This document shows, in pieces, positions 1 to 12,718 of a stretch of DNA of 64,000 nt (positions within the stretch are counted from its first letter, which is position 1; each line of letters opens with the position of its first letter). The notes beneath the pieces were generated by a model that was given only the letters and a program-made list of their open reading frames with translations, was not told the origin of the DNA and made no database searches. Source of the stretch: Anaeramoeba flamelloides. Taxonomy: Eukaryota > Metamonada > Anaeramoebidae. The translations under genes and the position numbers were made by a program. The stretch spans positions 5,103,501 through 5,167,500 of the forward strand of contig JANTQA010000063.1 in NCBI GenBank assembly GCA_027625915.1. The letters run 5' to 3'.

Positions 1-589
1 CATTGTGTAAAATTCAATAACCAATATATATATATATATATATATAAGAATCTAAAATAAAACTCTTAATTAAATAATAACCCTTCCCCCTTTTTGTGAT
101 TTTGTTAATTGTAAGAATTTTAAGAAATTTGCTTATGATATATTTTTTATTACATTTTTGAATTCAAATCACTATTTATTTACAATACTATATTTTTTCT
201 GTTATTATCAAAATTTTATTCCTTTACTGCCATTTTTAAAGATATAACCATTTTTTTTTAGTATTTTTTTTTATAATTTTTGATTTTATAATATTATTTT
301 TTGATTTACTATTTTTTCAATCCAATCAACATCTATTATTACAAGTTGTAGTATCTTTTTCCTCCTAATCGTTCTATATTCTCAGAAGCAGAAATATTTT
401 TTTAACAGGGCTTTTTTTCAGTTTTTTTTTTAAATTATGATAGAATACATCGGTGATACAAATTCCACAGTTTTAATTGTTTGGAGAGTATAATTATTAC
501 CTACTTATCTCTAAAAACATTTTTCTTTTGTATCATATATAAACACCATTTCAATTATTATGACTGACGTAAAATAATAAATTGAAAAA
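1..589. other. AT-rich non-coding stretch
   Basis: No coding region is visible. A (TA)n microsatellite lies near the start (about 24-46). The rest is T- and A-rich sequence with no motif that I recognise. Confidence 0.5.
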
Positions 590-1200
590 AATATATCCTT
601 TAGTAACTAAACACAGCTAATAATTCAATCCGATTTATAATTCACTTTTAAGTCACTCTAAATGTATGAAAACCTATTATTGTAAAAATTAAAAAAAATA
701 AAACCAAAAATCAAAAAAACATTGTTACAATTTTTGAAAAGAGCATTAGGGATTTTTATTACTGAACGTATACTGTTAAAAGTTCAACTTGGAAATTTTT
801 TATGAATAATTAAATTCATTTTAAAAGACATTAAATAATTAAAATTTTACTAATAATAATTTTTCTTTTTGATGATCTTTTTTTTTTCCAACATTTATCT
901 TTTTAATAAAAGAAAAGGAAAAGCCAAAAAAAAAAATGAAAAAGAAAAAGTTTTCAAAAAAAAAAAGAAAAAGAAAAAGAAAAACAAAAGAAAAAGGAAA
1001 AATAAGAAAAAGATCAAAAAAAATTTGAACATTAGAAAAAATGATTCTGATCTAAAAATTGTAAATATATTTGGAGACAAATATTGAAAAAAACATAAAA
1101 CCCTTACCTGAAAAAAAAAAAAGGCAAGTCAAAATTTTTGAAAAATAAACTCTTAGTCTCTTAAAGGTGCCAAGCTCAAAATACAAAAAAAAATCACAAT
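590..1200 (-). repeat. Dispersed repeat family E, copy 1
   Basis: This segment matches, in the opposite orientation, the copies near 31960-32640 and 56110-56760, and in the same orientation the copy at the window end (63430-64000). Shared landmarks are an AAAAGACATTA block, a Lys-coding AAGAAAAAG purine core and a GATTCTGATC block. The poly-Lys ORF in the purine core and its poly-Phe antisense are composition artefacts. No transposase or RT motif is visible, so the class is unknown. Confidence 0.55.
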
Positions 1201-2476
1201 TTTTGTAAGAATCAAATAAATTGCAAGTATTTAGAAATAAGAGAAATAATAAACTTCAGATCAAAGTTGATATCCATAAAAGAAATACCTGAACAAACTA
1301 TAAATTTCAAAAAAAAAAAAATTTTTTTTGGACTTTTTTCATTGGAATCAACTGAGGTAAATACTTTTCAATTTCTTACCATTAGAAAATTAAAATTGTT
1401 GAAAATATTTTATTTAATTATAAATTATTCATTTTATAAGAAATTACAAAGTATAAATTTTCTCAATGTTAATTTGGAGTTTCAAACATTTTTTTCAAAT
1501 TTACAGTTTTTTAAAAAAAAAATAATAAAAAGAAAAAAAAGTTAAAAAAAAAAAAATTAAAAAGTAAAAAAAAAAATTGACAAAATTCTAAAATATGATG
1601 TTGATCGAAAAAATTGAAATATATTTTGATAATACTGGATTAAAATAATATAATATGTACTTTTTATTCATTTAAAATGGTACTTTTTGACTAAAAAGAT
1701 TTTATCTTATTTTTAAAATCAAATTTATAAATAAAAAACGATTTCTTTCGAATAGCCTGTATTAAAAGAAATTTGTAACTCAATAATTATTTATAAATCA
1801 CTTTGATACCAAATGAAATCTATTTTTTGTTAATATATGTAAGAGAAAAATGGCTGAATTTTTTTAATATTGGGATTGATTATTTTTTTTTTATTTTATA
1901 ATAAAATTTTGCTGAAAAAATCAATGTTTTTTAAAATATTTGTTATTATATTATTTAATTGAAATAAAATTATTTTGAGATATTTTATTGTAAAAATGAA
2001 AAGCCTTCAAACTCATTTTCTTCAGCAACGATCAGATACAGAATATTGGATAGTAGGGAAAATTTTAATTTTTAAAAATCATATAATCTATTCATTAAAC
2101 CCATTTTTAAAATCAATAATCCGATCTAGTTGTAATATGAGAAATAAAAAATCTAGACTTGTTTTCTAAAATCGCTAAAAACAAGAAAATTTAAAATGAA
2201 AATAAAAAATTTATTTTAATTATTTTTGAAAAGCACAAAAAATATTATTGGAAACCACATATAATTATGTAGAAAAAAAAATCAACCAAATAATTTGATT
2301 AATAACAATTGTTTTGTTCAAACTGTTTTACTTTGACAAAATTCCTTTTTTTTTCTGTAACATCTTACATTAATAATTTAAAGTTAGTAATCAATTGACT
2401 GCAGTCAAGGACTAGGTTTTTTTTTAATAAACCAGAAAACCCAAGAAAATTAATGGTAGTTTATATTTATATATAT
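1201..2476. other. AT-rich non-coding stretch
   Basis: Only short, compositionally biased ORFs occur here, without recognisable domains. I see no gene, RNA or clear repeat border. Confidence 0.4.
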
Positions 2477-3060
2477 AAGGTATTTCCAAAAAAGTGGGGC
2501 ATTTTTTTTTACATTTCCTAAAAAATAATCTTTTTTAGTGGAGGTAATCATTAATCAACTATACCAAATCAAGTTTAATATTTATACCGATTGAATCAAC
2601 CACTTATGTATTTAATTCAAAGCATGTTAGTTGAAATATTCCCAAAAAATAAAAAAAAAAATAGCACTTTTTTTGGTTAAAGGAATGTACGACCAATTTC
2701 AATAAAAAACCGGAAATATAAAAAGGGAACAAATGATTTTTTAAACACGAAAACGCATTTATATATTTTTAATTATATTGTAAATTTTGTTGAGATTATA
2801 CAAGTTATGAAAATATTTTTTTCGATCAAAAAGAAAATAATAAACACAAATTTTCACAATAAAAAAATATCCTATAAAATCGAGATTATAAATTTTAATA
2901 TATCTTATTTCTGCAATACAATACTAAGAAAGAAATTGAATTATTATCAAGAATCTATAAATGGTTGTTAATGATTTTATATATTTAAATCCTTTTTTGA
3001 AGAATGGGTTTAATAAATATATTTTAAAATAAATTTGCCCCACATTCTTGGAAATAGCTT
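2477..3060. mobile_element. MITE family B, copy 1 (about 585 bp, TIRs)
   Basis: The left end reads AAGGTATTTCCAAAAAAGTG and the right end is its imperfect inverse (CTTGGAAATAGCTT). Both ends abut TATATA runs, so insertion at TA-rich targets is likely. Related copies lie at 6188-6769, 15599-16185 and 50778-51369. The interior has no ORF. The interior block with ATGTACGACCAATTTCAATA recurs in the 15.6 kb copy. The element is non-autonomous; the superfamily is not assignable from the tips alone. Confidence 0.7.
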
Positions 3061-3089
3061 ATATATATATATATATGAAATGAAAAGAA

Positions 3090-3400
3090 ATATTTGTAAT
3101 TTTCTTCTAATTTCTAAAATTAAAAAAAACCTAGAAAACTTCACAAATAAGTAGAAAACTCAAAAAAACCTAATGAAAATCTATAATTTTAAAAATAAAC
3201 AGAAATTTCAAGAAAAACTAATGAAAATTTTCATAAATCCAAAAGAATTGAGTAAAATTGTATATTTTTCTCAATTCTTTTAAATTATCAAAAAGCTAAG
3301 TGTGATTTTTTTTCATATATGAAATAAAATGAAAATTTAAAAATTTTTCGCTTTATTTCTCAAATTAAAAAAAATATAAAAGTAAACAGGGTGTAATTTT
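3090..3400. repeat. Hairpin-cassette cluster 1
   Basis: The sequence consists of abutting imperfect palindromes joined at AACCTA/CTAATG-type junctions. One contains AGAATTGAGTAAAATTG facing its inverse; another contains GAAAATTTAAAAATTTTTCG flanked by inverse ATTTCTCAAATTAAAAAAAA blocks. The same three cassette types recur at 32815, 43830, 46790, 49450, 50545 and 57000. This copy is diverged. Confidence 0.55.
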
Positions 3401-3654
3401 GTTCCTTCACTTCTCTTTAATCATAAAAAAAAAAAACATATTTGTTTTACTAGAAATAATAATAAAATGAAGTTTAAAAAAATACTTGATATACTTTCTT
3501 CTTTTTGAAGAACAGTAATTATTATATAACACCACAATGATTCTTTCATTAATAACCATTATTGCTCTTGAAAAAACAAAAAGAATTTCGAACTTTTAAT
3601 ACATAATTGATTTATTAAAATGAAAATACGAAATTAGGTAATTAATTAAAAAAT

Positions 3655-3900
3655 ATTTATTCATATTGATCATTTTTTATGGGTATGCTTTCCTATGAAA
3701 ATAATATATTAATATTTCTGAATAAATTAAATGAAAATATCCTCTATGAATTAATTTTAAACCATAACAGTTTATTGTTATTTTCATTGGTTAATAATCG
3801 TGAAATCGATGATTTTATGCTTAAATTCCTGAAAGGGAATTTAAGTATAAGGACAACTAGAGTGTAATTTACACTTCTTCAATAAAAATAAAAAAAAAAT
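3655..3900 (+). mobile_element. LINE family, 5'-truncated 3' end
   Basis: A short ORF here (3679-3867) is the C-terminal tail of the LINE protein seen more completely at 23850-25769. The start corresponds to the DHFLW-type motif that follows the RT domain in non-LTR elements, and the tail reads SLVNNREIDDFMLKFLKGNL. It ends in the palindrome AGTGTAATTTACACT followed by an A-rich tail. Same-family tails are at 5885-6135, 37430-37565, 38547-38775, 52915-53000 and 61145-61260. Confidence 0.7.
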
Positions 3901-4172
3901 ATTTATTTTAGTCCTTCAATTAAAGATCACACAAACCTTTCCCAATTCAAATAACTTACTTTTGTATTATAGACGACTGCTTCCTTTCTTTTTTCCCGCC
4001 TTAAGACAAATTATATTAAAATCAAAGGAAAAGAATATTTCTCAAAAAAATATCCAATTCATTTTTCTTATTTTTTATTTCTTTTAAAAGTCTTTATTTT
4101 TTTATAAAATTCCCGACTTTTTTCCCTCATCAATATTTAACTTTGGTTTATAAATTTTAGTTCTCTCAAAGT

Positions 4173-4877
4173 ATGGAATCAAAAATTCCAATTCTCAAAA
4201 CAGAAAATTCTCAAAGGAAAAGATCATTTGAAGATAATTTGCCACATGAATATCTTGCCTCAAAAAATGAAAATATCTTTTCTTTTGAAAATCCACAGAA
4301 CATAGAAAAGGGAACTGAACAAGACAAGAATTTAACAATCGTGAAAGAAAAACAAAAGGAAACAAAAGTTGAAGAAGCAGAGAAAGAAATAAAGCCGCAA
4401 ATCAGGACAAGATCTCGGACCAGAGCCGTAACAATCAAAAAAGAAACACAAAAATTGAAATCAAACCTCGAAACACAAACGTTAAAAAAAAGAAGAAGAA
4501 GAACCACCAGAAGAGTAACAAGCAAACCCCTGCCAAGTGACAAACTTGACGAAAAAGAACTTGAAAGACTCGAAAATAATCGGATGGCTGCACGAGAATT
4601 TAGGAAGAGAGAAAAAGACAAAATTAATATTTTGCAAACAAAAGTAGAAAAATTGGAGAAAGTTAATCAGCAATACAGAAACTCTGTTAGCTTTTTAGTA
4701 GAACGAAGAAACCAAATGACAAGGGATCTGGAACAAATACAAAGAGGAATCTTATCAGGCATTACAATGGGAAATACGAGCTTGTCTTCTTTTTTTTCAC
4801 AAAACCAAAATAATAATAATAATAACAATATCAATAACAACAACCAACAAAAGGGTGGATCTTCTGGCAAGAAATAA
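4173..4877 (+). CDS. bZIP transcription factor
   Basis: A 234-residue single-exon protein that should bind DNA as a dimer in the nucleus. Residues 105-114 are a run of Arg/Lys with TTRR that may act as nuclear targeting. The bZIP basic region is at about 135-150 (ENNRMAAREFRKREKDK), fitting the N-x3-AA-x3-R pattern, with Phe where many families have Ser or Cys. The zipper runs from about 154 to 190 with heptad positions Leu-154, Leu-161, Tyr-168 and Leu-175. The N-terminal 100 residues are charged and disordered, and the C-terminus is an Asn tract (212-224) ending in GGSSGKK. The first in-frame ATG after a T-rich upstream region was taken as the start. Which bZIP subfamily it belongs to, and its targets, cannot be told. 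Confidence 0.88.
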   Translation: MESKIPILKTENSQRKRSFEDNLPHEYLASKNENIFSFENPQNIEKGTEQDKNLTIVKEKQKETKVEEAEKEIKPQIRTRSRTRAVTIKKETQKLKSNLETQTLKKRRRRTTRRVTSKPLPSDKLDEKELERLENNRMAAREFRKREKDKINILQTKVEKLEKVNQQYRNSVSFLVERRNQMTRDLEQIQRGILSGITMGNTSLSSFFSQNQNNNNNNNINNNNQQKGGSSGKK

Positions 4878-5884
4878 ATTTGAAGTTTCTTTGTAAAATT
4901 TTGAGAATAAGGATTTTTAATGAAGGAAGTATTATTGGGTGGTCTTGCAATTAACAATTTTTTTTTTTCATTCCTTTTCTTCACGATTTTTTTTAAAAGT
5001 CGGATAATGGCTGAAAATTATTCTTGTTTTCTTCTTCTTTTTTTTTTTTTTAACTATTTGTTTTTTTAATAATTTTCAATTCAACAAACCATCCCAATAA
5101 TTCCCAGATTTAGATTGTTTTTTTAAGAAAGACAAATTCTTTATTAAAGAAACCACAACAACTTTGTTTTATAAAAAAATGAATGAAAAATTATATTTTT
5201 TTTTTTATTTTGTTTTGAATTTATTGGCTTTTATTTTTTGTTAATTCTTTAAGAAGAGAAGAGTTGTGTGTCTCAACTTGTTTTAGGAAACATATTATTT
5301 TATACACTATCAATTATCAAACATTTGAGTTTGCAAACATTTTTTTTGTGTGACAAATAAGTTAAAAAATACTGTCAAATCTAAAAGGCAGAAAATTTCA
5401 AAAAACTCGAAATTCTATTTTTCTGATCAATTAAAAATTCACTAATAAAAATCTAAAAATATATTCACCATTTTAAAGATAAATATATGAATTATCGAGG
5501 AGTAATTAACAGTTCTAATTTGGATATTGGCAAAATATTCTGAATCTATTAATTTCATCTTTTTTGAACTTTCAGTTTCGCCTATAAGTCAATAACTTTT
5601 CAGGAAAATTATTATCCTAAAAAATCTCGAATTAAGGCCCTTTTTTTCGGATTTTAATTTTTTCACAAATTATTTTACTTTAATTCAAATTTTGTCTCTT
5701 AATTTGTTTAGTTGTAAGGTGTGTCTCTATATTAACAAAAGATATAAATTTTTTTCCATCAATTTCAACAATTCTAAAATTCAGAACATTTACTAACTGC
5801 TTAAATAGATATTATTATGTAACCAATAAAAATTCAAATAAATTATGCCCTTCCAAGTTTTAAATGTAAAAAAAGGAAAATATA
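4878..5884. other. Downstream region of bZIP gene, non-coding
   Basis: T-rich sequence with no ORF or repeat border that I could place. The 3' UTR and poly(A) site of the bZIP gene presumably lie in the first few hundred bases. Confidence 0.4.
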
Positions 5885-6135
5885 GAAAATATTGAACATT
5901 TTTTGTAGGTCTGTACTTCCTATTGATAAGATAGATTTATATTTCATAACAAATTATAAAAAATAAATCTTAATGAATTAATTTCAAATCAAGACAGTTT
6001 AAAACTATTTTCATTAATTAATAATTGTGAAATCTTTAATTTTATGCTTACTTTTCTTAAAGGAAATTTAATTCTAAGGGCAACTTGAGTACAATTTACA
6101 CTTCTTCCTTCAATAATAATAAAAAAAGATATAAA
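5885..6135 (+). mobile_element. LINE family, 5'-truncated 3' end (diverged)
   Basis: It aligns by eye with the 3655-3900 tail: a TGTACTTCCTATTGATAAG block, the TTTTCATTAATTAATAATTG block coding for the SLVNN-like tail, then GAGTACAATTTACACTTC and an A-rich end. It is more decayed than the 3.7 kb copy. Confidence 0.6.
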
Positions 6136-6187
6136 TTTTTTTTTTTTTTAATTTTCTTTCAACAGTTGAGTTTATTTCTATATATCT

Positions 6188-6769
6188 AAGCTATTTCCAA
6201 GAAAGTGGGGAAATTTAACAATAAAATATATTTATCCAGCTCAATCTTCAAGAAAGTATTTAAATATACAAAATCATTAACTACCATTTATTGATTCCCA
6301 ATAAAAAATCATTTTTCTAGTATTGTATGACATAAATAAAAGATATTAACTTTTCTTATCGCAATTTTATCTGATATTTTTACAATGTTTGAAAATTTGC
6401 TAATTAGTATTTTCTTTTTGATCAATAACAATTGTTTTGCTCAAATATTTAACCTTTGAAAAAAATTCCAATAGAATAGAAAAACTTTGAAATCAATTTA
6501 TTGTTTAAAAAATTATTTGATATCCTTTCCATTTTTCCAGTTTTTTATTGAAAAGGGATATATACTGTTTACGCCAAAAAAGTACTATTTTTTTTTTTAA
6601 TAGGAAATATTTGATTGAACCTATTTGAAATAAACACCATAATCATTGATTACTTAAATACTAATGTTCTAATTAATTAAACAAGACTATTCTATGAATA
6701 GAATAACTAATAAAGAGAAATTTCGATGAAATATAAATAAAAAATTCCAAAAATTTTTGGAAATACCAA
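6188..6769. mobile_element. MITE family B, copy 2
   Basis: Left tip AAGCTATTTCCAAGAAAGTG, right tip TTTTTGGAAATACC, in inverted orientation, about 580 bp apart. The interior blocks (AAAGATATTAACTTTTCTTAT and TGATCAATAACAATTG) match other copies. No coding capacity. Confidence 0.65.
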
Positions 6770-7120
6770 ATATATTTCTTGGTCTTATTATTTAAATTCA
6801 ATATTTCCTGAAGATTTTTAAAATAATATTACATATGTTAATTAAGATAAAAAACTAATTGAACATTTACAAAGGTATTTTTTTTCATTTTATTTTTAGA
6901 TGAAAAATTTTTTTATAAATATTATAATAATCAAATAAATAAATAACATACAAACAATAATAACGATATCAGAGACATGATAGTTACCATTGCATCAAAA
7001 TAATTATTTTAGATTAAAATTATTATAATATCAAGAAAAAAAGAAAAAGAACAATTTTGGAAAAAAATTAATCATGTTTTTAATTTATCGACTAATTGTC
7101 GTATAAAAATTAAAATATAT

Positions 7121-10100
7121 TTAAATCAAGATATTAGAAAAACAAATAGGAGTGCCAGACATCTTTAAACATTCAAATTTATCAACATTATTAAATAGTA
7201 AAAGAACAACTCGGAATTTTTTTGGTACTCTATCATACGCAATACCCATTGGAAGTGGGGACAAACGTTGACGCCAAAAAACGCCTTTGGGGTCTATACC
7301 AAATTGGATATTTTGGTTTTTAGATTTCAGATCGATAAGCATAGATACAATATCATCATTTAAAATTTTACTACCATAATTTGTTAATTGATTCGGTGTT
7401 ATCAATGTTCCTTGTGAACAATCAAAAAATAAGGTTTTTTGAATTAAAATTTGGAAATGGGGAATATCTGGTGCAATTCCAATACAAAAATGATTAGCTT
7501 GAATTTTTTTTATTTTAAATTTGAAATGATAATACTCTTTCCCAGAAAAGTTATTATCACTAATATAATAAGTTAATTTGCATTTTTTCTTCATTTTGTT
7601 CACAATAAATGACAATTTTTGGTTTAATTTTGGAAGATTTGTAAAATTTTTAAATATTTTAAGATTTAACGGAGAATTTGTTAATATATAGGGATATTTA
7701 TTTAATTTTACTGTTTGAAATACTGTCCTTATTATCAATTTTTTGGTGTTAAATTTTTTTTTATCAATATTAATGACAATTTTAAATAGACCTATTTTAT
7801 TAATACGTGTTTTACCAATATAAATTATATTTTCCGGTTTCAATTTTTTATCTGTATTCTCTTGTTTTTTCTCATCCATTAATTTGTTATTTGAAATATT
7901 TAGCCTATTCTTTACTGATCGATGGATTTTTATTTCATTGATGAATATATTTTTTGTTTTCGTATATATTTTAACATCAAAATTTATATTATAATCAATT
8001 TGGATTGGTTTATTATCTTTATCTTTTAGTTCTATTTTTAAAACTATTTCTTCGTTTGGTGTAACACTTTTTGGAAATTTTATAATACTGTTTTGGTAAC
8101 TATACCTCGGAGTTGAACGAAATTGGAAATATTGCTCCCCATTATTTCGAATACAAATATTATCAATTTTAACCTCAAAAAAATATAATCCAGGTTTTTT
8201 TATCAAAGAATGTCCATAAAATAATTTTTTTAAACTATCTTTATTTATTCCAATTTTTGATTTAACTATTTTTCCTTTACTTGATATTATTTTTAATTCA
8301 AATTGTGGTATTTTTCTTGGTAAAATTAATTCCTTTTCATCCGAAAATAATTTAATAATAAATCTGAATTTTTTTTTGGCTTCAATATTTTTTGTTATTT
8401 CTATCTCTGTAGCTTGTGTATCATATTCTGTATTACAAATTATATTTGATATCATTTTTAATTGTTGACCAATATCTAAATTATATGAACAGCCTTTTAT
8501 TATTTATTTATATTAACGTTATATTAAAAAAGACCAAATAAAATAAAATTTTAATTTTTTTCAGAGAGTAATGTTCATAACAATTATTAATATATATATA
8601 TATATTTATGTTAATTTGATTTCATTTTTATTTATTTGGATGATTTTATTTTTCAAATCTGGAATAATTTTTTTTTACAAGATTAAAAGAGTGATTTTTC
8701 AAAAAAAATAATCTCAATTTTTATCCTGAAGATGGAATTTTCCTCATATTTGCTGGAATATCGAACATTAATTTTTTTTTCAATAATTGTTTTTCTAACA
8801 TTTACATTCATTATTTTATTAAGAAAAAGGCATATTTAAAAAATAATTATCAAAAAAGCGAAGAAAAATAAAGTAAAATATCATGGAATAATAATAATAA
8901 TAATAACATGTGTAGATTCAAATTAAAAATTATAAACTCCAATTCAAAAATTTAAACACATCAAAATTCAGTATTTTTTTAAAAAATCTTATTTCATGAG
9001 TTCTTGAAGTAAACCCAAATTAGAACCATTTACTAATTAAAATGCTAACTATTATTTATAAGTTACAATACCCACAAAACAAATAATACATAATTATCAA
9101 TATAAATAAATCAAGAGTGTGTTAAAAATTTTGGAGATGGCAAAACAAAAAAATATGTTCTAGAATTTGTTTAAATTCTATTAATAATATCGATCGATTA
9201 AAAGTTTCGAGACTATCAAATTTTTTTTTCAAGTCTTCTATTTTGAGGAACTCATCTTTAACCTAATATCAATTTTTCAAAAAAAATTTGATCGACCGAA
9301 ATAAGTTACGTAATTTAACAAATGAAATGAAAATAAAAACATATAGATGAAAAAAAGATTTTCATATTTTTCTAAAAAATCAAAATTATTTCCAATTTGG
9401 ATGAAATTGTTTATTATAATTGTTTTTACCGTTTTAACTGTGTGAAAAATTTTGAGTTTTAGTTTAGTTGTATTCAGAAAGCGCCAAGAAACCTTGAATT
9501 GAATCTAAATACGCCAATATTCAAAATTAGAGGCAAACCTTTTAATTATTATTATTTTCTTTTTTCATTTGTCTTTCAAAAAATAAAATGATTATAATAT
9601 TTTTTTATTATTAATCTAAAAGGTTATTATCACTAAAAACTGTAATAAAATACATTATTATTCAAAGAAAAAAAATAATTAAACAGATTTTTTATTAATT
9701 CAAAACTTGTCCCTATTTTTGAAATTAAGCTTACTTTTGACATTGAAAGCTTGATTAAATCTGAAAAACTTTAATAGGGTTCATTTATCAGGAAAATAAG
9801 GCAAAATATTAAAAAATATTATTGATGATATTCTGTAATTATAAATTTCGTATATTATGTAAACAGGTAAAAATTATGATCAACTGTAAAACATAGAAAA
9901 GAAAATTAATTAAGTATGATCAAATTTTTTTTTCTATTTTTGATGTAATTAAAAATTCTTATATCGATTTTATTTTTGAGATTATTTAACAAGTTTTTGA
10001 CTTTAGCAAAGGATATTTTTATCATTAATATACTATAACTAGTCTATTTTATGATAATAATAGATATAAATAAATTTAAACCATTTTGAGATTATTCTTT

Positions 10101-12718
10101 TGGATAATTATCTAAATATATTTTGAAGGATTATATGGAAAAATTTAGTAGTTCTTTAAGAATGATAGTTATTACCATTATAATTTTAAAATCAAGAAAA
10201 GTTTTTAAGAATAAACTTCCTTTTCTTGTTATATATGAAATTTATTTTTTCAAATAAAAATTACTTCAAGATATTTGAGAATTGAGCAATTTTAATGTCA
10301 AATCAAAAATTCATTTTTTTTTCAGAAATGATTTGAATTGTAATAAAGGTTCCGTTGAATAAGACCAAATAATTTGCTAAAAAAATCTACCTAATTTGAA
10401 AAATTTTTTGATATATTTTTTTTTTATTTTTTTTTAAGAATGAGGAATGATAATTTTTTGAAGGAAAAAGTCATTGGGGTGAAATAATTTTCTGAAATGG
10501 AAAAATTAAAATTGTCTTATGATAGGAGTGCTTAATAACAATCAAAAATAATCAACCTGTGAAGTGTGATCAATCTCCTAAATCAACAATAGAAAAAGAT
10601 GATATTTTTAGAAAAAAACACCAAAGAGAGACGCTCAATTTCCAATTTGAAAAATCGTGAATCTATAATTTTGTAAATATCTGTGTTCTTTTCGAAGAGT
10701 CTCACTTTGGTAGATTTTTGAGATCTAGAAGATTTTTTTTTCATTTTGTACTTGTATCAAATCAGTTATTTTTATTTCAAGAATGTTATAAAACCTTACT
10801 CTGCCAAATATCGAGGTTTACAAAATAAACGCAAATTAGATTAAATCGGATTAAAATATTTGTTTCATGCAAGTAAAAGTGATTTCTTTCAGATTGAAGA
10901 AATATAACCCTTTTCCAATTTAAAATTAAGTAATATGTAATTTTTTAGTTCAAAATTTGGTTTTTTGGAATTTAAGAACTCTTTTAAACCCTTTTTTTGG
11001 AAATTTGTATTTTTTTTTCAATGAGATCCTCTATGTTTTTTTTTTTATTTTTTTGTTTAATTAAATTTTTTACCAATGAGAAGTCTGATTTTTTTTTTTT
11101 TTGATATTAGAATTTTATCAATCAAAAGCACTGAAATGTCACAATACTCCATTTTTTAGTTTCAACTCACCCCTAGAGTATCGAGAAAATCCACGATAAG
11201 TAACTAGAAACTAAAAATAATTTTTAATTTGTATTTTTAAAGTGAGTTATTTACTTTCTTTTGATTTTCAAAATTACACCCTGATCTAAAATTACAAAAT
11301 ACTAATAAATTTAAAAAGTTCTTAAATGATTTTCTTTTTATAAATCCTCGAACTCAATTTATCAAGAATTCTTTTATAAAGTAGAGCATTTCAAAGATCA
11401 ATTTTTTGATAATCTTTTTTTTTTGTTATTAACTAATTAAATTATTTTGAAAAAAACAGTTATATAAAAATGATAATCTGACAATTCAAGTAAAAAGTTT
11501 TAAATATTTTTTCTTTAGAATTTGTCAGTTCTAATAATTTGAAAACTAATATACAAAATTAATTTTACCAAAGATTTTTTCTCAAATTAAATTTTTATAT
11601 TTTATATTGTGTAATATCAAAAATTTGAGTAATTTCTTGAAAAAAAAAAAAAGATTTATTTCTATTCTTTATTTAAAAATGTAATCCAAATTTTTGTCTA
11701 TGTACCCACAATAATTTCGAATTCAAATTCGAAGCCACCAGTAAAATACAGAGTCTGTGAAGAAAAAAAGTTTCATAAAAATGGATATTAGTTGAAAATG
11801 AAATATATCATCAAAGAAATAAATTCAAAATGTTATTTGATGATTCTTGAGGAATCATTACAGTAAATCTGAGAACATTATAAATTTGATTCATAGAAAA
11901 TTTTATGGAAGTTTTGGAGAGGCTCTATAACGGAAAACACTAATTTCGATCATAATTATTATTTATATGAAAAGTAAAAATAAAATAAATTTGAATATCT
12001 TACATATCTTTGGGACATCTTGGAATAATTCAAGGTCTTGTAGAATTAAAAAAAGATCATTTTTTAATAAATTATTTGAATTGGAGATGTATTTGATTTG
12101 ATGGTTTTGTTTGAATTGATCTAAAGAACATATTTGTTCTTTTAAAAAGGTTATCCCTTGGAATAATTCTTTTTGTTTTTTCTTATATTTTTGTAATTCT
12201 TTTTGTTTAGTTTCTTTGATCAAGTTTAGTTTTTCAACGATCTCTTTTTTTCGCACAGTTAGTATAACTTGTAATTTGTCGAATTCATTGGAAAGCTTTC
12301 TAATTTTTTTCTTTTGTCTTGTCTTGTTTTCTTCAAGATTATAACAGAGTATTTGGAATTGTTTTTTTTCTTGGTATAAACGATGTTGTAATTTGTCTTG
12401 GTATGTTTCAAACTCTTTTTCAATTTCAATTTTTCTAGATTCTAAAGATTGAATAGTATGTCCTTGGTGTAATAGAGTTTTGCATTTGTTACAGCAATAC
12501 CTGGAACAGAAAAGACAATATAATGTTCTCTTTTCATGATTATGAATCTTACATCTTTTTTTAATTTGAAATTCATTCTGATGACTGGTTTTTTTTGAAT
12601 TCCTTTCTTGGTATAATCTTTCAAATTCAGTAGCAACAGTCTGATAATTTAGTTGAGCACTTTCTTCCTTCATTGGATCATATTGATTTTTCGGTATGGC
12701 AAAATTTTCAGATTTCAT
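7121..12718 (-). CDS. TRIM-like protein: B-box, coiled coil, filamin-type repeat, SPRY-like domain (two exons)
   Basis: Two open regions on the minus strand appear to be exons of one gene. Exon 1 (12718-12004) has a B-box zinc finger at residues 56-88 (CKIH, CLFC, CNKC, HQGH ligands) and a Lys/Glu coiled coil at about 92-220, and ends at a GTAAGA donor. Exon 2 (8493-7121, or from 8475) opens at an AG in the matching phase. It carries a filamin/Ig-like stretch, then a C-terminal SPRY-like domain (GIAPDIPHF, NDDIVSMLIDL, FGIDPKGVFW). Joined length is 695 residues (689 with the other acceptor). Known TRIM proteins combine RING, B-box, coiled coil and such C-terminal domains; no RING is seen here, so ligase activity is doubtful and a scaffold role is possible. 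The join is inference; alternatively these are two genes, with the second starting at the ATG at 8455. Confidence 0.68.
8494..12003 (-). other. Probable 3.5 kb intron of the TRIM-like gene
   Basis: No ORF of note lies between the two exons. The stretch holds repeat family D (about 9700-11500, matching 25930-27330 and 61370-62640), an (ATA)n tract near 8891 and a TA run near 8590. Donor GTAAGA at 12003 and acceptor AG at 8495-8494 (or AG at 8477-8476) keep the reading frame. Confidence 0.55.
9700..11500 (+). repeat. Dispersed repeat family D, copy 1
   Basis: Blocks such as AAGGCAAAATATT, TATTATTGATGATATTCTGTA, GACCAAATAATTTGCTAAAAAA and a T-rich GATATTAGAATT block recur in the same order at 25930-27330 and 61370-62640. 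No coding capacity is visible. The right-hand border is uncertain. Confidence 0.5.

Noticed and set aside
869-1087. Poly-Lys ORF and its poly-Phe antisense
   Set aside because: Pure homopolymer composition inside repeat family E; no domain and not conserved as protein between copies.
4211-4673. Antisense ORFs under the bZIP gene
   Set aside because: Shadows of a clearly coding plus-strand frame with bZIP motifs.
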